Positions 46,654 through 58,679 of a stretch of 64,000 nucleotides of DNA are shown here, piece by piece. The DNA comes from Epiperipatus broadwayi (Eukaryota; Onychophora; Udeonychophora; Euonychophora; Peripatidae), in contig JAQFVV010012394.1 in the NCBI GenBank assembly GCA_028023455.1, forward strand, positions 31,524,885 through 31,588,884. Direction: 5' to 3'. Made by a program: the position numbers and the translations under genes. A model generated the notes under the pieces. That model was not told the origin of the DNA, searched no databases, and saw nothing but the letters and a program-made list of their open reading frames with translations. Positions within the stretch are counted from its first letter, which is position 1. Every line of letters begins with the position of its first letter.

Positions 46654-47419
46654 ATAATACTGAAATTGCACTCTGCTCAAAAATATATATAAATGCTAAC
46701 TACTTTTAGTTTTATTAATTAAATTTATTTCATTCTTATACAGTCCCACCATCGTAACTTATTTCTGTATTTAAGAGTATCTATTTGCCTTGAGGAAAAT
46801 AAAGTGTTTTTCTTACCAGCGCTAATTAAAAGAATTTTCATTTAAGTATTTTATCATATAATCAAATATATTTTTCAAATATATTTTATGTATTTTCACG
46901 ACCGTAATGGCATGAAAATGGTTTATATTATATCTGTAATGAATCTCGGAATGCTCCCCAAAATAATGTTAGTCACCATGTTTCAGAACCGTAATCCAAA
47001 GCGTTAATAGAAATATTATGTAATTCTAATAATCGATTGGCATCTTAATATTGGACCCACCAAATATGTGTGTTTATGTATAGTATATGTTATTTAAATA
47101 TTAAAGAGCATATGAGAAATAATAGCGTGAATGACAATATATAATTATCTATTGTTTGATAACCGCTTACTCATTCACACACATACTAATGTATACAATT
47201 AAATCATATGTAAATTAATGTGTCATTATATTAAACTAATTTTATTATCCAACTTGTCCGAGTAATTCGAATTCCTCTTTTCTCCACTTCCAAAAGTACA
47301 GCTATGCTTATATATATATTTTAGCTTAGTCATAGTCAATAGATGTCTCATTGTTTTGCTCAGCTTTGCTAGTGGGCCAGATTTAAAATTAATTCTCATG
47401 TGCCATCACTATTATGTTA

Positions 47420-47530
47420 TTCATTAGGTGTTTGATCTAAGGCTTAGAGAGTGGGTTCGAATCCAGGCTGGTCCCTGATCTATATCTCGGGCTTGACTGG
47501 GTTTGAAGAATATTTTGTGAGTTCCAGCTC
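47420..47530 (+). mobile_element. SINE remnant with a strong B box
   Basis: GAGTGGGTTCGAATCCAGGC at 47450 is a near-consensus B box. The following CTGGTCCCTGATCTATATCTC and CTTGACTGGGTTTGAAG resemble a SINE body. No clear A box is present at the right distance. Confidence 0.5.
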
Positions 47531-48089
47531 ATGTTAGATGGATAATCAATTGTAGAACATCAGTAATTTATTTATTGTACAATCAATTATTAAGATGAAC
47601 ATTAAATGCCAAAATGACAGATTTAATGCTATAATTTTATTCATCTTGACAGACAGGATTGTTCTTTCTTTATTTTTCATAGTTTATAAATCTTTATTTT
47701 TCAGAACTACAGCTTAATATTAATTATTATTACTATTTTAACAGTATATTTATTTAGGGATCAGAGAAATTAGTAATTATTTAATAATAAATGAAATTAT
47801 TATGAAGAATTTATTTTACAAAATTTCTCTCCATCAATTCTAGGGCATGAGCTCTGAAGTGAATACAAAGATGTTTAAAACCAAAGACATTCAATAATTA
47901 GCCTGCCTTGACTTTTAATAGTTATTAGTATTTCCTAATTTGCATAAAAGAGATTATACAGATAATTTGAATAATTTCTCTCTTGGCAGTATTACTGACA
48001 ATGTGTTATGAGATCATTTTTGATAATGATCAAATTTTAGTACAGATATCATTTTAAATATAGTACTCAATTTACATTCACAAAATGCT

Positions 48090-48700
48090 TTTATATACAC
48101 AGGAGAAACCAAAAATAACCAGAATTTATAATAAAAATTGTATATTTCTTCTTAGGTGTTGTAAACTGAATGACTTTAAAAAAGTATAGTCTATTTAATG
48201 CAATGCACTGATCTAAACTAGTTTGCCACTTTTTAAAGTAGTCCAGAAACACTTGCAAAGTGATGCATTTTAACACTTCTGTCCACCACCCCCACCCCAC
48301 ATCTAAGTGTGCAAAAAAAAGTATTAAGCATTTTTTCATTCAGAGTTAAAAAATCACACGAAGTGAGATCAAGAAAATATGGCTGATAGAGAAGCTGGGT
48401 TATGCTGAATTTAATTAAAGTGTTTCACCCTCAAGACATTAAAATCTAAATCTGGGAAAAAATGTTGTTTGCATCAAAAAAGAAATCAGCATCAATTTCA
48501 ATATTTCAGCCATTATAAAAATTTTTTTTAGCAAATATGCAAAATGCGCTTTATAAAAAAATGTACTATGTGTTTTCACAAATCGACATAGTGATGCCAT
48601 TTGGCAGATTGATTGCAGAAAGTTTCTGGAAGAAGTAAGTAACTGCAAAGTATATACAACAACAGGTGTGCATACCAGAGAATGGTTCTGGCCACTCCTC
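48090..48700 (-). pseudogene. Decayed mariner-like transposase C-terminus
   Basis: Minus-strand translation in shifting frames gives DLTSCDFLTL, comparable to the SPDLAPCDFFLFP block holding the last catalytic Asp of mariner-type transposases. About 50 residues later comes FLDYFKKWQTSLDQCIALNRLYF, comparable to the C-terminal YFxxWxxRxxKCIxxxGDYFE. Further upstream HANNIFSQI may be the HDNARPH block. Several stops and frameshifts are present. No terminal inverted repeats were located. Confidence 0.5.
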
Positions 48701-49011
48701 ATAGAGGATCTATGTAGAAATGGAATAACATTTTCATATTATGAGTAATAAAAAAACATTAATTATTGTATGGATTGGAATAGCATCTATTTTATAGCCC
48801 AGGTCTTCATCTATCAGAATCATGTTTTTAAAATGGGTGGTTTTAAACAGGATAATCCAGAAATGGTAATTCAAATGTTTTAGAAACAAAAGTTAAAAAT
48901 AATTTTACACTTGGAAAATTTAATAATGAATAAACTATCACATGTAATATCATGTTACCTATGAACTTGTTTTTATGAATTCCAGATCATTAAATTTTTT
49001 ATAATTAAATA

Positions 49012-49735
49012 AATGAGATATTTATTTTATATAGTGAAATGTTTTTGAATTGTAATAAACTAATAATCAGCATTAAGCTAATCCACATGTGCTTTGTGGA
49101 TTTTAACAATAAATGAATAATCTCATTTTTTAAATACAAGATAAAGTCTTTGTGAAAGAATAGAATGAATCCACCTATTCTTTCAACCCAAATGTTTAAG
49201 TAAGGGCAAATCTTAAGTACCTGGAAATGAGAGCATGAAGAAATTAAACAATCACTTTAAATTACTTTTACTATGACTGAATGAATGACGCCTGCAAAAT
49301 TTACTAGAATTTATGATATGTTATTCTTTTACTGTTAAAATCCACAAAGCGCATGTGCATTAGCTTAATGCTGATTATTAGTTTATTACAATTCAAAAAC
49401 ATCATGCTATATAAAATAAATATCTTATTTACATATGTTTAATTTCATTTAAGAATGATGTATCATAAATTCTAGTAAATTTCGCAGGTGTCATTGATTC
49501 AGACATAGTAAAAGTAATTTAAAGTGATTGTTTAATATCTTCATGCTCTCATTTCCAGATACTTAAGATTTGTCCATACTTAAATGTTTGGGTTGAAAGA
49601 TTGGTGGATTCATTCTATTCTTTCACAAAGACTTTATTTTGTATTTGAGAGATGAGAGTATTCATTTATTGTTAATATCCACAAAGCGCATGTGCATTAC
49701 TTTAATGCTGATTATTAGTTTATTATAATTAAATG
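49012..49735. mobile_element. Double foldback: two inverted ~420-bp elements sharing a central terminal repeat
   Basis: A terminal segment of about 100 bp occurs at 49012-49110 (inverted) and 49332-49431, and a 69-bp partial copy is at 49667-49735 (inverted). It is recognisable by TCCACAAAGCGCATGTGCAT and CTGATTATTAGTTTATTA. The bodies between them, 49118-49320 and 49443-49652, are inverted copies of each other, with words TCTTTCACAAAGACTTTAT and AAATGTTTGGGTTGAAAGA. So two copies of one element with terminal inverted repeats lie head to head and share the middle repeat. No transposase. Confidence 0.8.
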
Positions 49736-50331
49736 AAGAAAATTTTTTTTTATAAATATCAATTAATTAATTTTCTTGCAGATGAGTAAAGACACCTAAC
49801 TATTTATCAGCCTACAACATATAAGAAAACTGCTTATGGGTTCCTAGTCTAAATATATATTTAACTAACTTGTTAATGACTGTACTGTCACATGCAAAAT
49901 TACATGTGTAAAATTTAGTCTGACCAAGTTGTGCTTGCCCATGGTTTTTCAACTTCACTGCTCTTACATAGATATATGACATACTTGCTTATTTACAAAG
50001 CAAAATCTTGAAATAACATCTTTGTTAAAAAAAGGAATGAGAAGGCATCATAACTTTTGAAAGATTTCCATCAATTTATATGGCAATTCTGTCACCAATC
50101 AATCACTTATAAAGAATCCTGGTTCTAAAATAGTGTGTAAAGTACATGAGCATATTTTTTTCATATCAAAATCTGCCATATCTAACAAGAAAATAGCAAT
50201 AACTACAACAATTATGATAATAACACAACCAAAAAGAAATCAATATTACCTTCAAATGAAATTCAACAATTTATAAGGACAAGGATATCAATCCCTACCA
50301 GAATTCAAGGGGCTGATTATATGTGTACTTC

Positions 50332-50333
<2 letters not shown>

Positions 50334-50391
<58 letters not shown>
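50334..50391 (+). repeat. (TA)n microsatellite
   Basis: About 29 TA units directly abut the 5' edge of the large direct repeat that starts at 50393. Confidence 0.95.
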
Positions 50392-50392
<1 letters not shown>

Positions 50393-50394
<2 letters not shown>

Positions 50395-51871
50395 AATGGG
50401 CACACATGCCACTACATTATTTTTTTGTAAATAAAATTAGAAATTAAAATAAAAGTTCGCAAATAGAAATTTGTTTTAAAAATTAAAAATGGAAAATTAA
50501 GTCATCTAAACTCATATATAAATATATACAATCACATGGATGGAAAACTTATTAAAAGAAAACTTTATTAAAAAAAGGAAAAGTTTTAAAACTAAATTTT
50601 AAGAAAAAAAAACTTAAAGATATAAAGATAATATATATATATATCTTTAAGAATGTACAATAATTTAATTAATGCTATTGTGTAAAATGGAAATGATTAT
50701 TTTAATTAGTCAAAATAAACTAGCCTTTGAGCATCTCAAAATTTATAATTAAAGGTCAGATAGGAGAGAAAAACAATAAGAACAGAATAGCCATAAAAAA
50801 TCCCTCAGGAAACTGACCACAGCAAAAGGATCATCATCATCATGATGTCATGTCTATTCAATGTGCAATTTTAATATAAAAAGAAAAAGATTAAAAATAA
50901 AATATTATGTGTGCTATAAGTGTTAAGTCTGGAGAATTGAAGGAGAAGGGATTGAAAAGACGCACTTTCAATCTCTTCAGTTTTTTTAAAAGAAGAAATA
51001 AAATATCATTTTCCTAGATTGCGGGCCCCAGGACATCAGTATCCTGCAATAAAATCCTGCAAAGAACAATGCCAGCTGCATCAAATGACCTATGGAATTA
51101 GAAACAACACTGGATCCCAATTACAAGCAACTAGAAAGTATTGACATTTTCTTTTTAAAACTGTAAGAACTTTATGAAGTCTAATGAACTTTAATTATAA
51201 AACTATTTCCAATATTTAAATAGAAATATAAATTCCTATCTGATCAAACTAAATCATTTATTAATAATTATTTTTATTGAATGTATTTTTTTAAAAATCA
51301 TTTCCATTAATTTAATTTTTCCATTCTTTTAAGTGTTTATTATGCTTTTTTTTCACATTAAGCTAAAACTTTTGATTAAATCATGTTAATTTTAAGTCAG
51401 GCATGAATGGTGGCATAGATTCGTAAAGTTATATTAGTTTAAGGGAGGATAAATCTTAGGTTATTTGTTTTGCAGTTAAATGGGGTCAATGGATTGGATG
51501 TATTGGTGTAATTAGTAAATGTAGCATGAAGATCCACTATATGCAGGATCACATTATATGCCACACATGGGCAAAATAAGATCCATTTCTTACTGACCAT
51601 CAGAAGCAGATGGTATTCCCTGCTCGTTGGATCACCCCTTTAGCCCATGGAATAAGATAGTAAGACAGCAAAAAGGACCACAATCCCTTCCTATGGAGTT
51701 TTCTTTTTTATTGTTCTTCTCGCCAGACAGATGAAGTATTCCTGGACTGGACGAGAGACATTTCTTCTCGATAACTATGCTGTTCAGATGTATATTTCTG
51801 ACAGTGCAGTGTTGTGCTGTCCTATTCATGCTGCATTGAATACATTAATATATCAGGTAAATTGGTATTAG
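50393..51871 (+). repeat. Large direct repeat, copy A
   Basis: The 1479-bp segment from GTAATGGGCACACATGCC to AAATTGGTATTAG is repeated collinearly at 52653-54103. Internal landmarks include AAAAGTTCGCAAATAG, GGTCAGATAGGAGAGAAAAA, AAACTGACCACAGCAAAAGG with the CATCATCATGATG palindrome, and GGATTGGATGTATTGGTGTA. The end has CCAGACAGATGAAGTATTCC. No coding capacity is recognisable; the 65-residue minus ORF at 51632 shows no family signs. Confidence 0.9.
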
Positions 51872-52652
51872 AATGGCCCGATGGTCCTCTTGTACAGCAG
51901 ATACAGTAAGACTAACTATTCTGATTACACCCCGACCATTATAAATGGACTCCCAATGTGGCATAATATATAATAAACCATGAGTACCCTGAGTGAATTT
52001 TTTTTAAATGAAATATTTTTATATAATTACATAAAGCCATATACTCTAAATCTTAAAAAAGCACTGCCAGAAAGAAATAGCACATATATTAAACACAAGA
52101 AAAAAATATATTAACAATTTTAAATTGTAATTTTTTAAAAAGAAAAAGTCAAAAGGTTGCAATTACTATTAGTTTTTTTTTTTAAAATATATATTATGCT
52201 TTAATGTGTATAGACATGCACAGCCATGTAAGTGTATGATTGTAAATGTGGGACCTCACGATGAGTGTCTTTTGGGAATCTACCTCAGTGTGACCCTATT
52301 TAAGCATTTCAATTAATCATAAATGAGTTAGTGGTATATATAATTGTGCTGCAAATATACATGTATAAACTCATTATTCTTTAAAATGTAGGCAACCTTC
52401 CTAAATAAATAATTTTCTTGTCGGCCAAGCATTAGAATGAAATGTAGAGAAAAGAGAACTCTTGGGGTGATGAGGCATAAATGTAAATGGTCCAAAGGAA
52501 AATGATAGTCAACATTTTTTTTGTATATAGTCTCTTTTTGTAAATTACTAACTGAATGTATTTGTAAATTGGTGTTAATCTTTGTACCATAATTGCTAAC
52601 CTTAAGTAAAAAAAAAAATTTTGTTTATTTTTTTAAGCAAGTTTACTGATAT
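51872..52652 (+). other. Spacer between the large direct repeats
   Basis: Its first 100 bp (CAGCAGATACAGTAAG, CACCCCGACCATTATAAATGG) resembles 54510-54620, so the repeated element extends further here. The rest is AT-rich apart from a less AT-rich patch at 52215-52310 (GTGGGACCTCACGATGAG, CCTATTTAAGC). No gene seen. Confidence 0.5.
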
Positions 52653-54103
52653 GTAAAGGGCACACATGCCATTAGATTATTTTTTTATAAATAAAATTAG
52701 AAATTAAAATAAAAGTTCGCAAACAAAAATTTGTCTTAACAATTAAAAATTAAGTCATCTAAACTTGAATATATATAAAATTGCACAGATGGAAAAATTA
52801 TTAAAAGAAAACTTTATTAAAAAAAGAAAAAGTTTTAAAACTAAATATTAAGGAAAAAACTTGAAGACATAAAACTAAAAATATATATATCTTTAAGAAT
52901 GTACAATAATTTAATTAATGCCATTCTGTAAAATTGAAATGATTATTTTAATTAGTCAAAGTAAAATAGTCTTTGGGCATCTCAAAATTTATAATTAAAG
53001 GTCAGATAGGAGAGAAAAACAATAAGAACAGAATAGCCAATAAAAACAATCCCTCAGGAAACTGACCACAGCAAAAGGATCATCATCATCATGATGTCAT
53101 GTCTATTCAATCTGCAATTTCAATATAAAAAGGAAAAGATTAAAAATAAAATATTATATGTGTTAAGTCCAGAGAGTTGAAGGAGAAGGGATTAAAAAGA
53201 TGCACTTTCAATCTCTTCAGTTTTTTTAAAAGAAGAAATGAAATATCGTTTTTCTAGATTGCGGACCCCAGAACATCAGGGTCCTGCAATAAAAACCTGC
53301 AAAAAACTATACCAGCTGAGGCAAAGGACCTACAGAAGTAGAAACAACACTGGATTCCAATTACAAGCAACTAGAATGTATGGATGTTTTAAAACCGTAA
53401 GAACTTTATGAACTCTAATGAACTTTAACTATAAAACTATTTCCAATATTTAAATAGAATTATAAATTCCTGTCTGACCAAACTAAATCATTTATTAATA
53501 ATTATTTTTATTGAATGAAATTTTTTTTAAAATCATTTCCATTAATTTAATATTTCTGTTCTTTTAAGTGTTTATTATGTTTTTTTTCACATTAAGCTAA
53601 AACTTTTAATTAAATCATGTTAAATTTAAGTCGGGTGTGAATGGTGGCATAGATTTGTAAAGTTATATTAGTTTAAGGGAGGATAAATCTAAGGTTATTT
53701 GTTTCGCAGTTAAATTGGGTCAATGGATTGGATGCATTGGTGTAATTAGTAAATGTAGCATGAAGATCCGCTACATGCAGGATCACATTATACATCACCC
53801 TTGGGCAAAATAAGACTCATTTCTTACTGACCATTGGAAGCAGACAGTATTCCCTGCTCCTTGGATCATCTCTTTAACCTATGGAATGGGATAGTAAGAA
53901 GGCAAAAAGGACCGCAATCTCTTCCTATGGAGTTTTCTTTTTTATAGTTCTTCTCACCAGACAGACAAAGTATTTCTGTACTGGACAAGAGACATTTCTT
54001 CTCAATAACCATGCTTTTTAGATGTATATTTCTGGCTGCAGTATTGTGCTGTCATATTCATGCTGCATTGAATGCATTGATATATCAGATAGATTGGCAT
54101 TAG
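52653..54103 (+). repeat. Large direct repeat, copy B
   Basis: The 1451-bp segment is collinear with 50393-51871 at a 2260-bp offset, with scattered substitutions and small indels. For example the TTGAAGACATAAAACTAAAA region is shortened, and the GACATTTTCTTTT stretch after CTAGAAAGTAT is missing. It ends at GATTGGCATTAG and is followed by a different sequence from copy A. Confidence 0.9.
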
Positions 54104-55440
54104 TTTGATTGCAAACATATGGCTTAAGGTTAAATAAGGATATAGAATATTTTCTTTTTTAAGTGCAGTCTATGTAGTCTATCCATACTCAACACTTTAA
54201 TAAAATATTAATAAATTCATCTGTGTGAACTTCTAAAATAAAAGTTAAAAAGTAAATTAAATTCTAAAGTGAAAGTTAGACTAAAATAAATATTTCTAAA
54301 TTTTATATACGTGCAAAAATAAATGTTTCTGTGTATTGTTAATCTGGAAGTGGCTCATCTTATTTTTTTACTATCTTTCTTTCTTTAAAAATAAAGTATA
54401 CATTATGTCTGCTGCTCCATGAACTAGTGACTGGGACTAACAGTCAAAATAAAACAAAATTGGGGTCTTAACATTATGTATCTGTCTACTATAAAAAATT
54501 TCCAGGTTCAAATGAACTGGTGGTGCCTTGTATGGCAGATACATGAACACCCTCTTTTCCCCAACTGTTATAATTGGCCCCATGTTGGGCACCAATTATA
54601 ATGGTCGGCCAATTATAATGGTCTTATAACGGTCGGGGAAGAGTTGATAGTTGGAGTCTTTCTATATCTGCCATACAGGGTACCACCAGGCTATTGGAAC
54701 TTGGAAAATTTATATAGTTGGCAGACAGACCGCTCTCCCCCATACATAGCATTTCTTTTTTTAAATATTTTATATACATGATTTTTTCACTAGACAGATG
54801 CACATTCCTGTACTGGACAAGGCTCATGTCCTTCAAATAATATCACACTGTAAGATGCACATTCCTGTCAGCATGGTTTTATGCTAGCATCTTCATATTA
54901 CATGGGTTGCATCTATATATCTGGAAGCAGGTGTTGGGATTGGCTATGAACTTTTAGTCTGAAATTGAATGATTGTTTTGGAAAGTTTTTGACTGAGAAT
55001 TATATGTAACCTATCTAGATCCAACATTGTAAATAATAATATATAAATATCCATCTGTGCAAATTTCTGAATTTTAAATATAAAAATAATAACAAATTTA
55101 AGATCCTCTTTATTCCTCAATTTTTAAATATTTGTATATGCATCAATAAATCTTTTTGGGTGTGTTATTTCTGGAAGTAGCTTATTTATTTATTTTATTG
55201 AAATGTCTTTATTAAAATATATTTTAAGAAGTTATCTTAAATCTCTGTGTCTCCGTGAGCCAGTGGCATGGGCTGATGGTCATAATAAAATATATATGTA
55301 AAAATTAGATCTTAACAGTATGTATCTGCCTACTATATAAATTTTCCAGGTTCCAATAGCCTGGTGGCACCCTGTATGGCAGATATGGAAAAACTCCAAC
55401 TATCAACTTTTCCCTGACCATTATAATATATATATGTGTG
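54104..55440 (+). repeat. Related direct and inverted repeats at the end of the array
   Basis: 54380-54600 and 55210-55440 are diverged direct copies: CCATGAACTAGTGACTGGGA against CCGTGAGCCAGTGGCATGGG, and CTGGTGGTGCCTTGTATGGC against CTGGTGGCACCCTGTATGGC. 54640-54720 is an inverted copy of the latter part. 54720-54950 (CACTAGACAGATGCACATTC and following) is a third, diverged copy of the end of the large repeat. CGACCATTATAA-type words mark the unit ends. No coding sequence is recognised. Confidence 0.65.
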
Positions 55441-55834
55441 TGTAAAAGCAGCTGCAGATAGTATTGGATGTATATTAAAATGTGATAATATAAACACCGC
55501 ATTTTCTACTCATCAAAAGATCAGCAATATAATAACCATGCCTAAGGATTCAATCTCTCTTGAATCTCATGGTGTTTATCAAATCTCATTTGAAAATTGT
55601 AAAGCTTCTTACATAGGTATGAGTAATCATCACATCAGTGTTAGGAGAGATGAGCATGCTAATGCAGTTAAACAACACTCATCATCAGCAGCACTCTCAC
55701 TCCATACTATAGATTCAGGTCATAAAATTGATTTTTCTAGTACCAGGATCATATCCAGATGTGATAATCTCTACCAGTGCAAAATTAGAGAAACTATTGA
55801 GATACTTAAAAGGCCAGATTGTATCAACAAGTGA
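55436..55834 (+). pseudogene. Penelope-like GIY-YIG endonuclease
   Basis: The 132 residues cover the linker and the whole GIY-YIG domain that Penelope-like retroelements carry after their reverse transcriptase and use to nick the target. GVYQI (GIY motif, 55571) is followed 10 residues later by SYIG (YIG motif, 55607). Then come VRRDEH with the conserved Arg and His, SAALSLHTIDSGHKIDF, and CKIRETIEILKRPDCINK, holding the conserved Glu and Asn. The first Cys of the usual CxxC between GIY and YIG is Phe (SFENC). The domain itself has no stop, so this copy could still encode a foldable nuclease domain, but the reverse transcriptase is missing. The methionine start is not native. Confidence 0.88.
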
Positions 55835-56071
55835 AATGATACATGCAAACTTCTTCCTATTTGGAAATATTTTTTTTAAAAACATTCTTAATTTAACATT
55901 TTTGCTGTTGGTGGAACTTTAATGGTTTTTTCAAATCAGTGATTGTAGCGCCTCTACAACCGTGTTTCTACCTTTTATCGCCCAATGGATGACTTGTGTG
56001 ACCCAGTCGAAATGTTGGTATATCAATATTTAAAATATTTTAACATGGATGAACCCGCAAAATATGTCTTA
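55436..56071 (+). mobile_element. Penelope-like element, 3' end with endonuclease
   Basis: This 5'-truncated copy begins within the linker before the endonuclease domain and runs through the stop codon into a 3' region. The landmarks are CCTCTACAACCGTGTTTCTA, GGATGACTTGTGTGACC, CAGTCGAAATGTTGG and CCCGCAAAATATGTCTTA. The same 3' region forms the inverted pair at 60607-61059. Confidence 0.88.
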
Positions 56072-56157
56072 TATATATATATGAATACCTGGTGCAGTTG
56101 TTTTATGTTGAATGCTTTATAATTAAGCTGATTTAAATGGATTACTCCACACATTCA

Positions 56158-56268
56158 ACATATATATATATATATATTGAAGCAATGGATCTGAAGCCCG
56201 ATCCATGCTTCATATCTTCCTATAAACTTAATTAGTATTGTAGACCTGAATTAAGTTTATAGTTCAAT
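56158..56268 (+). repeat. Two adjacent hairpins after a TA tract
   Basis: GAAGCAATGGATC pairs with GATCCATGCTTC (one bulge). Directly after it, TATAAACTTAATT pairs perfectly over 13 bp with AATTAAGTTTATA across a 15-base loop. The first hairpin has the same placement as that at 40864. Confidence 0.6.
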
Positions 56269-56807
56269 ATCAGCAGGGTTTTGCATTAGAGTTAAAAATA
56301 ATTATGCTTATCAAATGTGTATTACATTTAAATATTTTGTTTTAAATAAATTTCATTCTATTAATAAAAATTGCTTAACCTATTAGTCAAACATATATAT
56401 ACATCTAGCGTATATATATGAGTTAATGCAAAATTCTGCTGAAATAAAATGCTTATTCTACTATAAAAAAATAATAATATATGGTTGTTAAAATTTTGTT
56501 AAAATATTTAGTATGATTTGATTTTGAGATAAGCCCGCCAACATTTTCTAAAAGAATGTATAGTTTTGATTAGTGAGCCATTCAAGTCTAATTAAAGATG
56601 GCCTTCTCTTTCTTTCTTTTTAATTAATAGAATTCAAACTTTAAAGAAAGAAATCTAGAGTAAAAAAGTAAAAGTTATTTTTAGAAAATGTTATTTTGAA
56701 ACAAAGGAGCATGGGGAGGCTTATCAAGATCTCAGATCATACAAACAATAGAAGGTAGCTGACAGAGAGGGTATAAATAGAAGTGAGAACAAAAGACTAG
56801 ATTATTC

Positions 56808-56995
56808 AGATTTTCTTTTTTTGAAGGATTCAGATTATTTAGATTTTTCCTTTGGAAGGATTCAGTATTCAGATTTTTCCTTTGGAAGGATTCAGTATTC
56901 AGATTTTCCCTTTGAAGGATTCAGATTATTCAGATTTCTCTTTTTGAAGGATTCAGATTATTCAGATTTTCCTTTTGAAGGGGATTCATTCAGAG
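56808..56995 (+). repeat. GGATTCAGATTATTCAGATTT minisatellite
   Basis: About six imperfect units of 26-34 bp, each containing AAGGATTCAG, ATTCAGATTT and TCCTTTTGAA-like words. The repeat is why the plus strand has an ORF (56821-57189) with recurring FSFGRIQYSD and DFPFEG words. That ORF is best seen as repeat translation, not a gene. Confidence 0.85.
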
Positions 56996-57180
56996 TTTTC
57001 TTGCTGGTTATTCCAAGTTTTCTTGAGAGTGCATTCATATTTCTTTTTGGAGAACTCTCTCCGATTTGCTTCACATTTAGCTTGTGCTCCAAAAAGTTAT
57101 ACAGCTGTCGTTTTCAAATAATGGAGAAGTTTGAACATGCTCCAGTTAAAAGCCATAGTATTTTGAAGGAAATGAATATG

Positions 57181-57216
57181 CTCGGCTAGGCAAATAAATA
57201 GCTTTGCCTATCGCCG
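57181..57216 (+). other. GC-rich stem-loop
   Basis: CTCGGCTAGGCAAA pairs with TTTGCCTATCGCCGAG: 14 paired bases with a 2-base bulge and an 8-base loop. It is unusually GC-rich for this window. It lies downstream of the TATA-like site and minisatellite. Confidence 0.7.
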
Positions 57217-58679
57217 AGGTTCCTGAATACCATCCAAAATGCCATAGTATCCACTCAATAGTCATCTGAACTCTGTGCCGTGTCTGGAGAACTTTTCATG
57301 AAACCATACTACATAATTTCATTGTCCGGACAAATACCTGTCGACGGTCGGATCAAGCCACGAACGCCGTAGGGAACATGACCAAGGAAAAAGGATGGTA
57401 ATCGTATCTCCTCTATTGAACTATTTCTTATGCTACCTTTTGTTCATATATTTTTTAATTGCTTCATTGAATTATATGTATTTGTTATGTAACCATTTTT
57501 ATTAGACGAGTCTTAATTATATATATAGTGTGGTCATCTATCTATATTTAACCTTTTTTTCCCCTTCACTATTCTTCCTTACTAACCTGTGTAAATATTT
57601 AGTATTCCATTGCGGTTGAGTTAATAGTTAATTTTTGTTCATTTAAAATCTCTTTCCAATTTTATTTATGTTTGTTAATTAAATACAAGTCAGTTTCTTT
57701 TGTGTGCCAACTTGATCTCTTTGATAACGCCTCTTTTGTCCGCCATTAGCTTTACGTATATCTGATTTAACTATATACGTTTTAAATAATTTTTAAACAC
57801 TGTTTTTAGCGCAAAGCAATTAGAAATGCTTTGCGAAAGATTCTTTTTTTTATCGTACTTTATCGAGAAGATCGAGTTGACAATTTTTAATAAAATTGGG
57901 AAGAAAAGAGTTAGACCGCAAACCTATTAATCTGTTTTTATTGTCTAATTAGTTTGTTTCATTAATTTAGGGGAATAGCGGAGGCCATTAAATCATTATT
58001 CATATTTTAAAGCCATCAATTAAACATATTATTTAACTATCAAAAGCTTGAGTTTCCTAATTTTATTATAATGCTTTATTTTACTTTTCAATGATCCAGG
58101 CACGCAAAACACATGTTTCTTAGTACTTTTATTGCACATTTAACTATTTAGTTCCGTAAGTTCCTGTCCATGTTTCTTTTCGCTGATGCTAAGCTGTCGC
58201 CGGTTGAAAAATAATTTATGCATGGCTCAGATAGTGCTGTTTGTTTGTGATCAGGCCTCGAGAATAGGCGAATGGGCAGAGGTCATAGTATTCTTGATTT
58301 AATATCTCGCGTATTGGGTGGCCTCGAGGTACTTTCGCCTAGTATTTGAACTGGGTTAAACCAACATACATTCTCTGACTGTCACAATATATATAAACAA
58401 AATATTCTAGAATAACACAAAATTGAATATACCTACATAAGATTAAAAATAAAATCTTTGCTATAGCCAGCTTACAACATTGAGTAGCAATGAACCATTA
58501 ATATTTAAATCTTATTAAAATCACAATAATAACATTCCCACATGATTGGCCAAGATTTCATAAATTATGAATACTCACACAATTACTTTGTTTATTCAAC
58601 ACATTGTAATATTTATAAAATATTTCTCCTTAATTTTTCTTTTTTTCAAATCGTTTTTTATATATTAAAAAAACACTAT

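Larger units (their letters stand above)
56700..57420 (+). other. LTR-like or promoter-like segment with minisatellite and hairpin
   Basis: GGGTATAAATAGAAGTGAG (TATA box near 56772) precedes a pyrimidine-rich minisatellite. A less AT-rich leader follows, with CTGTGCCGTGTCTGGAG and CGACGGTCGGATCAAGCC. This layout is common in LTR retrotransposons, and the segment up to about 58400 stays less AT-rich (for example CAGGCCTCGAGAATAGG). I found no matching second LTR, gag/pol ORF or TG..CA ends, so it may be a solo LTR or another element. Confidence 0.35.

Noticed and set aside
56821-57189. 122-residue ORF with FSFGRIQYSD repeats as a secreted or repetitive protein
   Set aside because: The repeats are simply translation of the GATTCAGATTATTCAG minisatellite. 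There is no domain or splice support, and the C-terminal part is unrelated leader-like sequence.
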